64,000 nt of DNA. Origin: Maricaulaceae bacterium. Lineage in GTDB: Bacteria; Pseudomonadota; Alphaproteobacteria; Caulobacterales; Maricaulaceae. Below are positions 1 to 8,201 of the stretch, one piece after another (the stretch's first letter is position 1; each line of letters begins with the position of its first letter). Position numbers and translations under genes: made by a program. The notes beneath the pieces are model-generated. The model had not been told where the DNA came from and searched no databases. It worked only from the letters and a program-made list of their open reading frames with translations. The stretch spans positions 434,001 through 498,000 of the forward strand of contig JAHCJP010000001.1 in the NCBI GenBank assembly GCA_026126205.1, written 5' to 3'.

Positions 1-599
1 TCGGTCAGGGTCACGGCCTCGCCCGCGGGTTCGGAGGTCTTGCGGTCCGACTGCGGCCCCGGCGCCGGCGTCTCGCCGCGCGCCAGCACGTCGAGAATGG
101 CGTTCAGGCTCTCGGCCGTCAGGTCTTCGTAGTAATCATCGCCATGGCGGTTCGATATCTGCACCATCGGGGCGTTGGCGCAGGCGCCGAGGCATTCCAC
201 CTCCACCCAGGAGAATTTGCCGTCCGCCGACACCTGGCCCTTCGGGCCGATGCGGCTTTCGCACACCTTCTTCAGCTCGCCCGCGCCGCGCAGCCAGCAG
301 GGCGTGGTGCCGCACACCTGGATCAGGTGTTCGCCCGCCGGGGCGAGATTGAACTGGGTGTAGAAGGTCGCCACCTCCAGCACCCGGATATGCGGCATGC
401 CGAGGCGGTCGGCGACATGGCGGATCGCCGGTTCGCTGACCCAGCCTTCCTGCTTCTGCGCGATCCACAACAGCGGGATCACCGCCGAGGCCTCGCGCCC
501 CTTCGGGTATTTACCCAGCCAGAATTTCACCAGCTTCTCGCTGTCCTTGCTGAAGGCGAAGCTTTCCGGCTGTTCGGCGTGAAGGCGGCGGACGCTCAT
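1..599 (-). CDS. nuoE: NADH-quinone oxidoreductase subunit E (partial, C-terminus beyond left edge)
   Basis: This is the 24-kDa subunit of complex I, which carries the N1a [2Fe-2S] cluster in the NADH-oxidising arm. About 199 residues are visible. Four cysteines fit the thioredoxin-like [2Fe-2S] fold: C96 and C101 (QVCGTTPC) and C136 and C140 (ECLGAC). The ATG at 599 overlaps the stop of the upstream gene as ATGA, which implies translational coupling. The visible sequence after about residue 165 is a polar, Pro-rich extension beyond the usual NuoE core. nuoF would be expected just beyond position 1. Confidence 0.96.
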   Translation of the reverse strand, partial: MSVRRLHAEQPESFAFSKDSEKLVKFWLGKYPKGREASAVIPLLWIAQKQEGWVSEPAIRHVADRLGMPHIRVLEVATFYTQFNLAPAGEHLIQVCGTTPCWLRGAGELKKVCESRIGPKGQVSADGKFSWVEVECLGACANAPMVQISNRHGDDYYEDLTAESLNAILDVLARGETPAPGPQSDRKTSEPAGEAVTLT

Positions 600-1048
600 G
601 GCGCACCCCTTTCATAGGCCGCGGCCAGCATGTCGCGGCCGACATGCCAGCGCTGCGCCCCGTGGCTCTCGCACCAGTCGCGGCCGGCGTCGAGCGCGCC
701 GCGCGCGCCCTCCAGCGATCCATCATGCTCGAAGCCGGCGCGTGCGCCAGCAGGCCCCTGCACGCGGACGAACAAGCTGTCATCGCCCTCGCGATAGCCA
801 AACTCATAGCGATACATTTCGGCCTCGACGGCGCCCTCGGCCCGATCCGGCCCGAAGGCGACAAGCTCGCAGGACAAGCACGCCGTTTCCTCACCGCTGC
901 CGGTACAGCCGGAGACGCCCGCCGCCGTATAAGCCGGCATTGGCGGCAGCGCCGCCACAATCGCCGCATCGAGCGCGGCCTGATCGCCGTCGGAGGCGCC
1001 GCATCCGGCGAGCATCGCCGCCGGGGCCAGGATCAGAACGCCCCTCAC
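596..1048 (-). CDS. Unrecognised small lipoprotein encoded inside the nuo operon
   Basis: This gene of 150 codons lies between nuoD and nuoE, in the same direction. It starts with GTG at 1048, which overlaps the nuoD stop (GTGA), and it ends in ATGA with the nuoE start. The first 16 residues form a short hydrophobic signal ending in a lipobox (LAGC, Cys16), so the product should be an inner- or outer-membrane lipoprotein. The mature part has further cysteines (GCTGSG, ACLSC, DWC) that could form disulfides, and no family I recognise. It is not a known complex I subunit. The overlaps on both sides argue that it is translated. A periplasmic accessory role near complex I is only inference. Confidence 0.8.
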   Translation of the reverse strand: MRGVLILAPAAMLAGCGASDGDQAALDAAIVAALPPMPAYTAAGVSGCTGSGEETACLSCELVAFGPDRAEGAVEAEMYRYEFGYREGDDSLFVRVQGPAGARAGFEHDGSLEGARGALDAGRDWCESHGAQRWHVGRDMLAAAYERGAP

Positions 1049-2247
1049 CGGTCGATCTCCCCGAACACCACGTCCAGCGAGCCGAGAATGGCCGACACAT
1101 CGGCCAGCATGTGGCCACGATTGAGATGGTCCATCGCCGCCAGATGCGCGAAGCCCGGGGCGCGAATCTTCACCCGGTAGGGCTTGTTGGAGCCGTCGGC
1201 GATCATATAGACGCCGAACTCGCCCTTCGGCGCCTCGACGGCGGCGTAAACCTCGCCCGCCGAAACGTGCACGCCCTCGGTATAGAGCTTGAAGTGGTGG
1301 ATCAGCGCCTCCATGGAGCGCTTCATCTCCGCCCGGCGCGGGGGCGCGAACTTGGTGTCGGTGGGCAGCACCTCGCCGGCGTTCTCGGCCCGCGACAGCC
1401 ATTCCACGCACTGTTTCATGATCTTCACGGATTCCCGCATCTCCTCCATGCGGCAGAGATAGCGGTCATAACAATCGCCGTTCCTGCCGACCGGAATCTT
1501 GAATTCCAGCCGGTCATACACCTCATAGGGCTGGGCGCGGCGCAGGTCCCACGCCATGCCCGACCCGCGCACCATCACGCCCGAAAAACCCCAGGCCAGC
1601 GCGTCTTCGCGGCTGACCACGCCGATATCGACATTGCGTTGCTTGAAGATGCGGTTGCCGGTCAGCAGCGAGTCGATGTCGTCCAGCGCCTTGGGGAAGC
1701 TGTCGCACCAGTCGCCGATATCGTCGATCAGCTCCGGCGGCAGATCCTGATGCACGCCGCCGGGGCGGAAATAATGCGCGTGCATGCGGCTGCCCGAGGC
1801 GCGCTCGTAGAACACCATCAGCTTTTCGCGCTCCTCGAACCCCCACAGCGGCGGGGTGAGCGCGCCGACGTCCATCGCCTGGGTGGTGACGTTCAGCAGA
1901 TGGTTGAGAATTCGGCCGATCTCGGAATACAGCACGCGCACGTAGGAGCCGCGAATGGGAACCGGAATGCCCGCCAGCCGCTCTATGGCCATGCAGAAGG
2001 CGTGTTCCTGGTTCATCGGCGCGACGTAATCCAGCCGGTCGAAATAGCCGATGCCCTGCAGATAGGTCTTGTGCTCCAGCAGCTTCTCGGTGCCGCGGTG
2101 CAAAAGCCCGATATGCGGATCGACGCGTTCGACCACCTCGCCGTCCAATTCCAGCACCAGGCGCAGCACGCCGTGCGCCGCCGGGTGCTGCGGGCCGAAG
2201 TTGATCGTGAATTTGCGTTGTTCGGCGTTCGCGGGCGCGTCGGTCAT
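1045..2247 (-). CDS. nuoD: NADH-quinone oxidoreductase subunit D
   Basis: This is the 49-kDa subunit of complex I, which forms the quinone-reduction site with NuoB. At 400 residues it is a separate NuoD, not the fused NuoCD of enterobacteria. Family hallmarks are visible: [13 protein letters not shown] near the N-terminus, [10 protein letters not shown] at about residue 48, and a C-terminal end of the form DVVFGEIDR. Its ATG at 2247 overlaps the nuoC stop (ATGA). Its own stop overlaps the GTG of the following lipoprotein gene. Confidence 0.98.
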   Translation of the reverse strand: MTDAPANAEQRKFTINFGPQHPAAHGVLRLVLELDGEVVERVDPHIGLLHRGTEKLLEHKTYLQGIGYFDRLDYVAPMNQEHAFCMAIERLAGIPVPIRGSYVRVLYSEIGRILNHLLNVTTQAMDVGALTPPLWGFEEREKLMVFYERASGSRMHAHYFRPGGVHQDLPPELIDDIGDWCDSFPKALDDIDSLLTGNRIFKQRNVDIGVVSREDALAWGFSGVMVRGSGMAWDLRRAQPYEVYDRLEFKIPVGRNGDCYDRYLCRMEEMRESVKIMKQCVEWLSRAENAGEVLPTDTKFAPPRRAEMKRSMEALIHHFKLYTEGVHVSAGEVYAAVEAPKGEFGVYMIADGSNKPYRVKIRAPGFAHLAAMDHLNRGHMLADVSAILGSLDVVFGEIDR

Positions 2248-2855
2248 TTCCCGCCCTCCTTCGCCTTTTCATCGCCGGGGATGACGTATTTCGCGCCTTC
2301 CCACGGGCTCATGAAATCAAAGTCGCGGTATTCCTGAACCAGTTGCACGGGCTCATAGACCACGCGCTTCTGCTCCTCGTCCCAGCGCACTTCGACATGG
2401 CCGGTGAGCGGGAAATCCTTGCGCAGGGGCCAGCCCTGGAAGCCATAGTCGGTGAGAATCCGGCGCAGGTCCGGATGCCCGTCGAACACGACGCCGAACA
2501 TGTCAAAGGCCTCGCGCTCGAACCAGTCGGCGACGGGAAACAGCTCCACAACGCTGGGGACCGGGGTCTCCTCGTCCGTCGTCAGCTTCACGCGGATGCG
2601 GTGGTTCTGGTGCATCGACAGCAGGTGATAGACGACGTCGAAGCGGTCGGGCCGCGCCGGCCAATCGACGCCGCATATATCGATCAGGCTGGTGAACCGG
2701 CAGGAGGGATCCTCGCGCAGGAAACGCAGAATCTCGACGATGCGGTCGCGGTGGATATCCACCGTCAGCTCGCCATGCTCCACCCGCCAGCCGGTAACCG
2801 CCTGGTCCAGCGCCGAGGCGACGTGTTCGCCAAGCTCTTTCAGCGCCTCGCTCAT
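2244..2855 (-). CDS. nuoC: NADH-quinone oxidoreductase subunit C
   Basis: This is the 30-kDa peripheral-arm subunit of complex I, which carries no cofactor and packs against NuoD. It has 203 residues. The family signature around [13 protein letters not shown] and the downstream [20 protein letters not shown] stretch are present. The frame is open much further upstream, but the ATG at 2855 is the right start: it forms ATGA with the nuoB stop, and the homologous region begins there (MSEALKELG). Confidence 0.97.
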   Translation of the reverse strand: MSEALKELGEHVASALDQAVTGWRVEHGELTVDIHRDRIVEILRFLREDPSCRFTSLIDICGVDWPARPDRFDVVYHLLSMHQNHRIRVKLTTDEETPVPSVVELFPVADWFEREAFDMFGVVFDGHPDLRRILTDYGFQGWPLRKDFPLTGHVEVRWDEEQKRVVYEPVQLVQEYRDFDFMSPWEGAKYVIPGDEKAKEGGK

Positions 2856-3415
2856 CGCTCGATCGACCCCTCGCGGCGGATTTTCTTCTGCAGTTGCAGC
2901 ACGCCATAGACCAGCGCCTCGGCCGTCGGCGGACAGCCGGGTACGTACACGTCCACCGGCACGATGCGGTCGCAGCCGCGCACCACGGCGTAGGAATAGT
3001 GGTAATACCCCCCGCCATTGGCGCAGGAGCCCATGGAGATGACGTAGCGCGGCTCGGGCATCTGGTCGTAGACCTTGCGCAGCGCCGGGGCCATCTTGTT
3101 GGTCAGGGTGCCGGCGACGATCATCACGTCGCTCTGCCGCGGGCTGGCGCGCGGGGCGAAGCCGAAACGCTCCAGGTCGTAGCGCGGCATCGAGGCCTGC
3201 ATCATCTCCACCGCGCAGCAGGCGAGACCAAAGGTCATCCACATCAGGCTGCCGGTGCGCGCCCAGGTGATCAGGTCGTCGGCGGCGGCGACGACGAAGC
3301 CCTTGTCGGCCAACGCGTCGGAGACGCCGTCGAAAAACGGATCATGCTTCTTCGGGTCGTAATGCGGCGTGGCGGCGCGGGCGGCCATGCCGGCGGGAAG
3401 GCGGTCAGCGGCCAT
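2852..3415 (-). CDS. nuoB: NADH-quinone oxidoreductase subunit B
   Basis: This is the PSST-type subunit of complex I, which holds the terminal [4Fe-4S] cluster N2 that passes electrons to quinone. It has 187 residues. The cluster ligands are visible in ACCAVEMMQ (adjacent cysteines), GSCANGGG and [11 protein letters not shown] polar N-terminal extension of about 35 residues precedes the conserved core. It ends in an ATGA overlap with nuoC and follows nuoA by only six bases. Confidence 0.98.
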   Translation of the reverse strand: MAADRLPAGMAARAATPHYDPKKHDPFFDGVSDALADKGFVVAAADDLITWARTGSLMWMTFGLACCAVEMMQASMPRYDLERFGFAPRASPRQSDVMIVAGTLTNKMAPALRKVYDQMPEPRYVISMGSCANGGGYYHYSYAVVRGCDRIVPVDVYVPGCPPTAEALVYGVLQLQKKIRREGSIER

Positions 3416-3421
3416 GGCGGA

Positions 3422-3787
3422 TCACTCCCATTCCAGCGCCCCCTTCTTCCACTCATAGATGAATCCGACGGTCAGCACGCCGAGGAACACCATCATCGAC
3501 CAGAAACCGAACTGGCCCAGCTCGCCCAGGCTGACCGCCCAGGGGAACAGGAAGGCCACTTCGAGATCAAAAATGATGAACAGAATGGCGACGAGATAGA
3601 ATCGCACATCGAACTTCATCCGCGCGTCGTCGAAGGCGTTGAAGCCGCATTCGTATGTCGAGACTTTTTCCGGGTCCGGCTTCGTCGGCGCGATCACCCA
3701 GGCCGCGATCATGAAGCCTGCGCCCAGCGCGCCGGCGATGCCCAGGAAGATCAGGATCGGAAGGTAGTCCAGAAGCAGCGCGGTCAT
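3422..3787 (-). CDS. nuoA: NADH-quinone oxidoreductase subunit A
   Basis: This is the first gene of the complex I operon, a 121-residue membrane subunit with three predicted transmembrane helices. The conserved loop [21 protein letters not shown] and the following [11 protein letters not shown] helix are visible. They match NuoA/ND3, including the acidic residues of the membrane arm. The frame extends further upstream, but homology and hydrophobic character begin at the ATG at 3787. Confidence 0.97.
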   Translation of the reverse strand: MTALLLDYLPILIFLGIAGALGAGFMIAAWVIAPTKPDPEKVSTYECGFNAFDDARMKFDVRFYLVAILFIIFDLEVAFLFPWAVSLGELGQFGFWSMMVFLGVLTVGFIYEWKKGALEWE

Positions 3788-4107
3788 GCCTGAGGCCCCG
3801 GCGGAATCGCCTTGATGCGTGTCGCTTCGCTTAAGGGCGCCGCGCGTTGCATGCAACGGCCGGACGGAGCCCCCGCTCAGTCGGGGCGGAAGCTAGATAA
3901 ACGCGCCACCGCCTGCAAGGCGAAAAGGCGGCGATTTCAGCTTGCCTGCAAACGCAAGCTGTTGATTGAAGCCGGACCGCCGGGGTTTCTTTCGCGTGGT
4001 TCACCTCCGTACGGGTTCCCAGGCGCGATTTCTGGCGTTAATCCTGTCGGCGACTGCCGAACGCGCGCCCGCCAGACGGCGCGCCGCAGAACCTGAGGGG
4101 AGTTTTC
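3788..4107. promoter_or_regulatory. Divergent intergenic region between nuoA and the AbgT-type transporter gene
   Basis: These 320 bases hold no credible gene and must carry promoters firing both ways. Two things stand out. One is a perfect 12-base palindrome GTTGCATGCAAC at 3846-3857. The other is a TATCTA box near 3894 on the minus strand that could be a -10 element for nuo, although no good -35 at proper spacing is evident. The transporter start is preceded by a clear GAGGGGAG ribosome-binding site at about 4094-4101. Promoter positions are not determined. Confidence 0.5.
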
Positions 4108-5748
4108 ATGAGCGAACAGGTGCGCCCGGCTGCGGGCGGGGAGCGTCAGAAGGGAATTCTGGGGCTGATTGAACGGGTGGGTAACCGCCTGCCGGACCCG
4201 GTTTTCATCTTCTTCTACCTGATCATCGCCATGGTGATCATCTCCACCATCGCCTGGTTCTTCAACGTCGCGGTGGATCACCCGACGCAACGCGATGCCG
4301 CCGGCGATCCGGTCGTGGTCAGCGCCGTCAGCGTTTTCCATCCCGATTCGATCCGGCGCCTGCTGGTCGACATGCCGCGCATCTTCACCGGGTTCCACCC
4401 GCTGGGTTATGTGCTGGTTGTGATGCTGGGCGCGGGCGTGGCCGAACGCGCCGGCCTGTTCGGCACCGCCATGCGCGCTGCGGTGCGCGATGTGCCGCGC
4501 TTTCTGCTCACCCCGGCCATCGCCTTTGTTGCGATGATGGGCAATCTCGCCGCCGACGCCGCCTATGTGGTGCTCATCCCCCTCGCTGCGGTGATATACG
4601 CCGCCGCAGGACGCCATCCGGTTCTGGGCATCACCGCCGCCTTCGCAGGGGTCTCCGGCGGCTTCTCGGCCAACCTGCTTCCGGGACAGCTCGACGCGCT
4701 GTTGTTCGGAATCACCGAGGCGTCGGTGGTCGCCCTGGTCCCCGACTGGACCATGAACATTGCCGGAAACTGGTATTTCATCGCCGCGATGACCGTCCTG
4801 TTCCTGCCGATCATCTGGTTCGTGACCGACAAGATCATCGAACCCCGCCTCGGCCCGTGGGCGGGCGGTGCGGTTGTCGGCTCCGATCATCCTGATAACG
4901 ATTCAGATTCCGAAATCACCCCGGCGCAGAAAAAGGGCCTCGCCCACGCCGGAATCGCCGTGCTGCTGGTTGCTTTCGTGTGGCTGTTCATGACCGTGGA
5001 CCTGGTCCGCCTGGTCACCTTCGGAAATTTCTCGCTCTATGGCGGCAATGCGCCGCTGTTCAGCGCCGACGAGACACTGGAGACCACCCAGCGGCTGGTG
5101 CCGTTTTTCTCGTCGCTGGTGGCAGGCTTCATGATCCTGTTCGTGTTCGCGGGCCTCGCCTATGGCCGCGCAGCAGGCACGATCAAGAACCATCGCGACC
5201 TGGTGGACATGATGTCCGGGGCGATGAAGGACATGGGTTATTACCTCGTCCTCGCCTTCTTCGCCGCCTATTTCGTCGAGATGTTCAACCAGTCGCAGCT
5301 GGGACTGATCTCGGCGGTGAACGGGGCGAACGCCATCCGCGACTCCGGGCTGCCGCTGCCGGTGGTGCTGGGGCTGATCGTGGTTTTCGCGGGCGTTCTG
5401 AACCTGTTCGTCGGCTCGGCCAGCGCCAAGTGGGCGCTGATGGCGCCGGTGCTGGTGCCGATGCTGATGCTTCTGGGCGTCAGTCCGGAGATGGCCACCG
5501 CCGCCTACCGTGTCGGTGACAGCGCCACCAACATCATCACTCCACTGATGGTGTACTTCCCGCTGGTGCTGGTGTTCGCGCGGCGATGGGTCCCGGAGTT
5601 CGGCATCGGTTCGCTGACCGCGGCGATGATCCCCTACTCGATCTGGCTGCTGATCGGCGGCATCGCCATGACCGTGGCCTGGGTCTATCTCGGCTGGCCG
5701 CTGGGCCCGGCGGCGCCAGTGGAATACGCCCTGCCAGGCGTGGGCTAG
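4108..5748 (+). CDS. AbgT-family transporter
   Basis: This is a 546-residue inner-membrane protein of the AbgT family. Members take up p-aminobenzoyl-glutamate, and some export sulfonamides or other antimetabolites. The N-terminal stretch around ERVGNRLPDPVFIFFYL is typical of the family. About eleven to thirteen hydrophobic segments follow, with the conserved FVGSASAKWALMAPVLVPM and GDSATNIITPLM motifs of the C-terminal half. It stands alone, with a strong RBS and its own terminator. The substrate cannot be told from sequence. Confidence 0.93.
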   Translation: MSEQVRPAAGGERQKGILGLIERVGNRLPDPVFIFFYLIIAMVIISTIAWFFNVAVDHPTQRDAAGDPVVVSAVSVFHPDSIRRLLVDMPRIFTGFHPLGYVLVVMLGAGVAERAGLFGTAMRAAVRDVPRFLLTPAIAFVAMMGNLAADAAYVVLIPLAAVIYAAAGRHPVLGITAAFAGVSGGFSANLLPGQLDALLFGITEASVVALVPDWTMNIAGNWYFIAAMTVLFLPIIWFVTDKIIEPRLGPWAGGAVVGSDHPDNDSDSEITPAQKKGLAHAGIAVLLVAFVWLFMTVDLVRLVTFGNFSLYGGNAPLFSADETLETTQRLVPFFSSLVAGFMILFVFAGLAYGRAAGTIKNHRDLVDMMSGAMKDMGYYLVLAFFAAYFVEMFNQSQLGLISAVNGANAIRDSGLPLPVVLGLIVVFAGVLNLFVGSASAKWALMAPVLVPMLMLLGVSPEMATAAYRVGDSATNIITPLMVYFPLVLVFARRWVPEFGIGSLTAAMIPYSIWLLIGGIAMTVAWVYLGWPLGPAAPVEYALPGVG

Positions 5749-5758
5749 GCGCAAACGC

Positions 5759-5792
5759 GAAACGGCCGGTCGCAAGACCGGCCGTTTTCGTT
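5759..5792 (+). terminator. Rho-independent terminator after the AbgT-type gene
   Basis: A 12-bp stem (aaacggccggtc / gaccggccgttt) with a GCAA loop is followed by a T-rich run (TTTTCGTT). It begins about 10 bases after the transporter stop. The A-rich left flank means it may also work on the opposite strand, for transcripts coming through tRNA-Asp. Confidence 0.9.
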
Positions 5793-5806
5793 AGTCGCGA
5801 AGAAAA

Positions 5807-5883
<77 letters not shown>

Positions 5884-6042
5884 GTCGGGTCTCGCCTATC
5901 GCGGCGAGAGGCGCCTGTCTAAGGGAGGGCTTCGCGCCGGTCAAGCACGATTGGCGGCGCGCGCGGCCCTGCCCGGCAAGGCTTGCAGGATACATCAAAA
6001 CCTGCCGCTATGGCGAGACCGGAACCTGAAAGGAACGCGACA

Positions 6043-6687
6043 ATGCGTCTGATCCTAACCGCCGCCTGTCTCGCCCTCGCCGCCGCCTGCGCGCCGCCGT
6101 CCGCCCAACAACTGCAACAGCAGCAGGAGACTCTGATCCACGCCGTGATCGAAACCGGGGCGGGCGACATCGTGGTGACGCTGTACCCGGACCGGGCGCC
6201 GGTCAGCGTGGCCAATTTCGTCGCCCACGCCCGTGCGGGAACCTACAACGGCGGCGCCTTCTACCGCGCCGTGCGCGAGAACAACGACCCCAACCCGGAC
6301 CCGAGCAAGCGAATCGACGTCATCCAGGGTGGTTGGGGCTATGGCGGCATGCCGGAAGCGGCGGAGATCGCCCACGAGACCACGGCGCAGACCGGTCTCA
6401 GCCACGTCGCCGGCGCGCTGTCGATGGGGCGCCTGGACCCGGGCACCGCCAGCACCGAGTTCTTCATCGTAGTCAACGATTCGACCAGCCTCGATTCCGG
6501 CCCCGGCGGCCGTAATCCGGACGAACAGGGCTACGCCGTGTTCGGCATGGTGGCCGAAGGCATGGACGTGGCGCACGCCATCTGGCGCGCGCCGACGGGG
6601 GACGAGGCGCCGGGCCCCTTCGTCGCCGGCCAGATTCTGGACCCGGTAATTCCGATCCGCCAGGTGCGGATTCTGGAGGAGGAATAA
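6043..6687 (+). CDS. Cyclophilin-type peptidyl-prolyl cis-trans isomerase lipoprotein
   Basis: This 214-residue protein catalyses proline isomerisation and presumably acts in the periplasm. The first 16 residues form a lipoprotein signal (LAAAC, Cys16), followed by a Gln-rich linker (QQLQQQQE). The cyclophilin domain starts near residue 30 with ETGAGDIVVTLYPDRAPV. FYRAV supplies the catalytic arginine and ASTEFFIVVND the hydrophobic pocket. The ATG at 6043 was chosen because it begins the signal peptide and follows an AAAGGA ribosome-binding site. The gene stands alone between two tRNA genes on the opposite strand. Confidence 0.94.
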   Translation: MRLILTAACLALAAACAPPSAQQLQQQQETLIHAVIETGAGDIVVTLYPDRAPVSVANFVAHARAGTYNGGAFYRAVRENNDPNPDPSKRIDVIQGGWGYGGMPEAAEIAHETTAQTGLSHVAGALSMGRLDPGTASTEFFIVVNDSTSLDSGPGGRNPDEQGYAVFGMVAEGMDVAHAIWRAPTGDEAPGPFVAGQILDPVIPIRQVRILEEE

Positions 6688-6756
6688 AGCCGCCCGTCTT
6701 CGCCCTGGCCAAAGTTAGCGCATGGCTAGCCAAGCCGAAGGGGGAAGGAGGAAGGC

Positions 6757-6832
6757 TGGTGGGCGGTGACGGGATCGAACCGCCGACCCTCTCGGTGTAA
6801 ACGAGATGCTCTCCCAGCTGAGCTAACCGCCC
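6757..6832 (-). tRNA. tRNA-Val (TAC)
   Basis: The 76-base gene reads on the minus strand with acceptor GGGCGGT pairing with ACCGCCC. The D-arm is AGCTCAGCTGGGAGAGC and the anticodon loop TTTACAC (anticodon TAC) lies between TCTCG and CGAGA. The T-loop is GGTTCGATCCC and the CCA end is encoded. It lies 13 bases downstream of the pheA stop on the same strand, so a shared transcript is possible. Confidence 0.97.
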
Positions 6833-6845
6833 TTGGCGCCGCGTT

Positions 6846-8012
6846 TTACCCGCCCTTTCCGTGTTCGGCCAGCACTGAAACCGGTGCAATGCGATCGGCC
6901 CCGTAGCATCCGAGAATGCGCAGCCGCCGCGCGGCGGCGCTCAAGGCGTCCATCGCCCGCCGCGCCGCCGGATCGTTCCGGTGCGCCTCGAAGTCGAGGA
7001 AGAACATCTCCTCCCACGGCGCACCGGGAGCGGGGCGTGATTCCAGTTTGGCGAGGTTGATGCCCTCGTCGCGGAATGCCGCCAGCGCGTCCAGCAACGC
7101 TCCCGGACGGTCGGCGGTGGCGAACATCACGCTGGTCTTGCACGGCAGGTTGATCGCCGGAAGCGCGGCTTCGCGCGCCAGCGCGATGAAGCGGGTGTAG
7201 TTCTCGGCCTGGTCGTTGGCCTCGGCGGCGATCACGTTCATGCCGAATAGGCGCGCCGCATCGGCCCCGGCGATGGCGGCGCTGGCCGGCCCCTCCTCCA
7301 TCGCCAACTCCAGCGCGCGGGTGGAGCTGGAGACGAACCGCGACACCAGATGCGGATGGCGGGCGAGGAAGCGGCGCGACTGCGCCAGCGCCTGCGGATG
7401 GCCGTAGACGGTCGAGACCGCGTCCAGTGACGCCGCCTTGCCGACAATGCAGTGACGAACCTTGTAATGATGCTCGCCAGCTATGGTCAGATCGCAGTCC
7501 AGCAGCAGGTCATAGACCTCGCTGATGCCGCCGGTGGTGGTGTTCTCGATCGGCAGGAAGCCGTATTCGGCTTCGCCCTTTTCCACGCTGCGCACGATGG
7601 ATTCGAAATCACGGCGCACCACCGGCTCCACCGCGTCGTACCGGCCGCGGAAATGCGCCTGGGCGGCGAAATGGGAATAACTGCCCGGCCCGCCGAGATA
7701 GGCCACGCGCGTCTCGCGGCTTTCGCCGGCGCGGGCGTCCAGCGCCGCGCGCTGGCCGCGCAGGCTCATCTCGATCAGCGTTTGGTAAAGGCGCTCCACC
7801 GCCGCTGGCTCCAGCCCCATGGCCTCGCCCGCCTCGACGGCGCGGGCCAGCACCGCCTTTTCGCGCTCGGTGTCGCGCACAGGCGCGCCCGAGACGGCCT
7901 TGGCCGCCGCCAGCCGCGCGCCCAGCGCCGCGCGCTCCGCCGTCAGGCGCAGGATTTCGCGGTCGGCGGCGTCGATGCCGGCCCGGATATCCCTCAGCGT
8001 CTGTTCGTCCAT
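6846..8012 (-). CDS. pheA: Bifunctional chorismate mutase / prephenate dehydratase (P-protein)
   Basis: This enzyme converts chorismate to prephenate and prephenate to phenylpyruvate, the committed branch to phenylalanine. It has 388 residues in three parts: an AroQ-type chorismate mutase domain (about 1-90), a prephenate dehydratase domain (about 105-285, with YLGGPGSYSHFAA near its start and the IENTTTGGI motif), and a C-terminal ACT domain whose ESRP and GALLDAL motifs bind phenylalanine for feedback inhibition. The ATG at 8012 has a GGGGGAA ribosome-binding site, which favours it over an in-frame TTG four codons upstream. An attenuator with a Phe-rich leader peptide lies directly upstream. 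Confidence 0.95.
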   Translation of the reverse strand: MDEQTLRDIRAGIDAADREILRLTAERAALGARLAAAKAVSGAPVRDTEREKAVLARAVEAGEAMGLEPAAVERLYQTLIEMSLRGQRAALDARAGESRETRVAYLGGPGSYSHFAAQAHFRGRYDAVEPVVRRDFESIVRSVEKGEAEYGFLPIENTTTGGISEVYDLLLDCDLTIAGEHHYKVRHCIVGKAASLDAVSTVYGHPQALAQSRRFLARHPHLVSRFVSSSTRALELAMEEGPASAAIAGADAARLFGMNVIAAEANDQAENYTRFIALAREAALPAINLPCKTSVMFATADRPGALLDALAAFRDEGINLAKLESRPAPGAPWEEMFFLDFEAHRNDPAARRAMDALSAAARRLRILGCYGADRIAPVSVLAEHGKGG

Positions 8013-8027
8013 GCATTCCCCCAAATG

Positions 8028-8115
8028 AAAAAGGCCTCCCGAAGGGGAGGCCCGGTGGTCGTCCTGCTCAGGTAATGAGCGCGTCAGCCGCCAGCCTCCC
8101 CCGTTTCCGGGAGGG
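8028..8115 (-). promoter_or_regulatory. pheA transcription attenuator (pause hairpin, antiterminator, terminator)
   Basis: On the minus strand four segments can pair alternatively. Segment 1 (CCCTCCC, 8109-8115) pairs with the start of segment 2 (GGGGGAGGC, 8094-8102). Segment 2 can instead pair over eight bases with segment 3 (GCCTCCCC, 8044-8051). Segment 3 otherwise pairs with segment 4 (GGGAGGCC, 8033-8040) to make an 8-bp terminator stem followed by TTTTT (8028-8032). Segment 1 lies inside the Phe-rich leader reading frame. This is the layout of classical amino-acid attenuation: ribosomes stalled at Phe codons would favour 2:3 and read-through into pheA. Confidence 0.88.
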
Positions 8116-8155
8116 CGTAGAAAAAGCCGTAAAAGAAGGCCGCCGCGCGCATCAT
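8084..8155 (-). CDS. pheA leader peptide (Phe/Tyr-rich)
   Basis: This is a 23-codon reading frame upstream of pheA containing the run FFYGFFY, four Phe and two Tyr codons within seven. It starts at ATG 8155 (or the next codon, 8152) and stops at TGA 8084-8086. Its 3' half overlaps segments 1 and 2 of the attenuator. Its likely role is to sense charged tRNA-Phe through ribosome speed, not to make a functional peptide. No strong Shine-Dalgarno is seen upstream. Confidence 0.85.
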   Translation of the reverse strand: MMRAAAFFYGFFYALPETGEAGG

Positions 8156-8201
8156 GCGGAAAGCATGCGCGGCGGCGGCCTGTTCGTCAAACGCTTTGCG
8201 C

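Noticed and set aside
598-2337. Long open frame on the plus strand opposite nuoD and the lipoprotein gene
   Set aside because: It is a shadow of the GC-rich third-position pattern of nuoD; it is His/Arg-rich, matches no family and has no ribosome-binding site.
3937-4890. 317-codon minus-strand frame over the AbgT gene start and its upstream region
   Set aside because: Low-complexity His/Asp/Gly composition and no family features; it overlaps a clear membrane protein gene.
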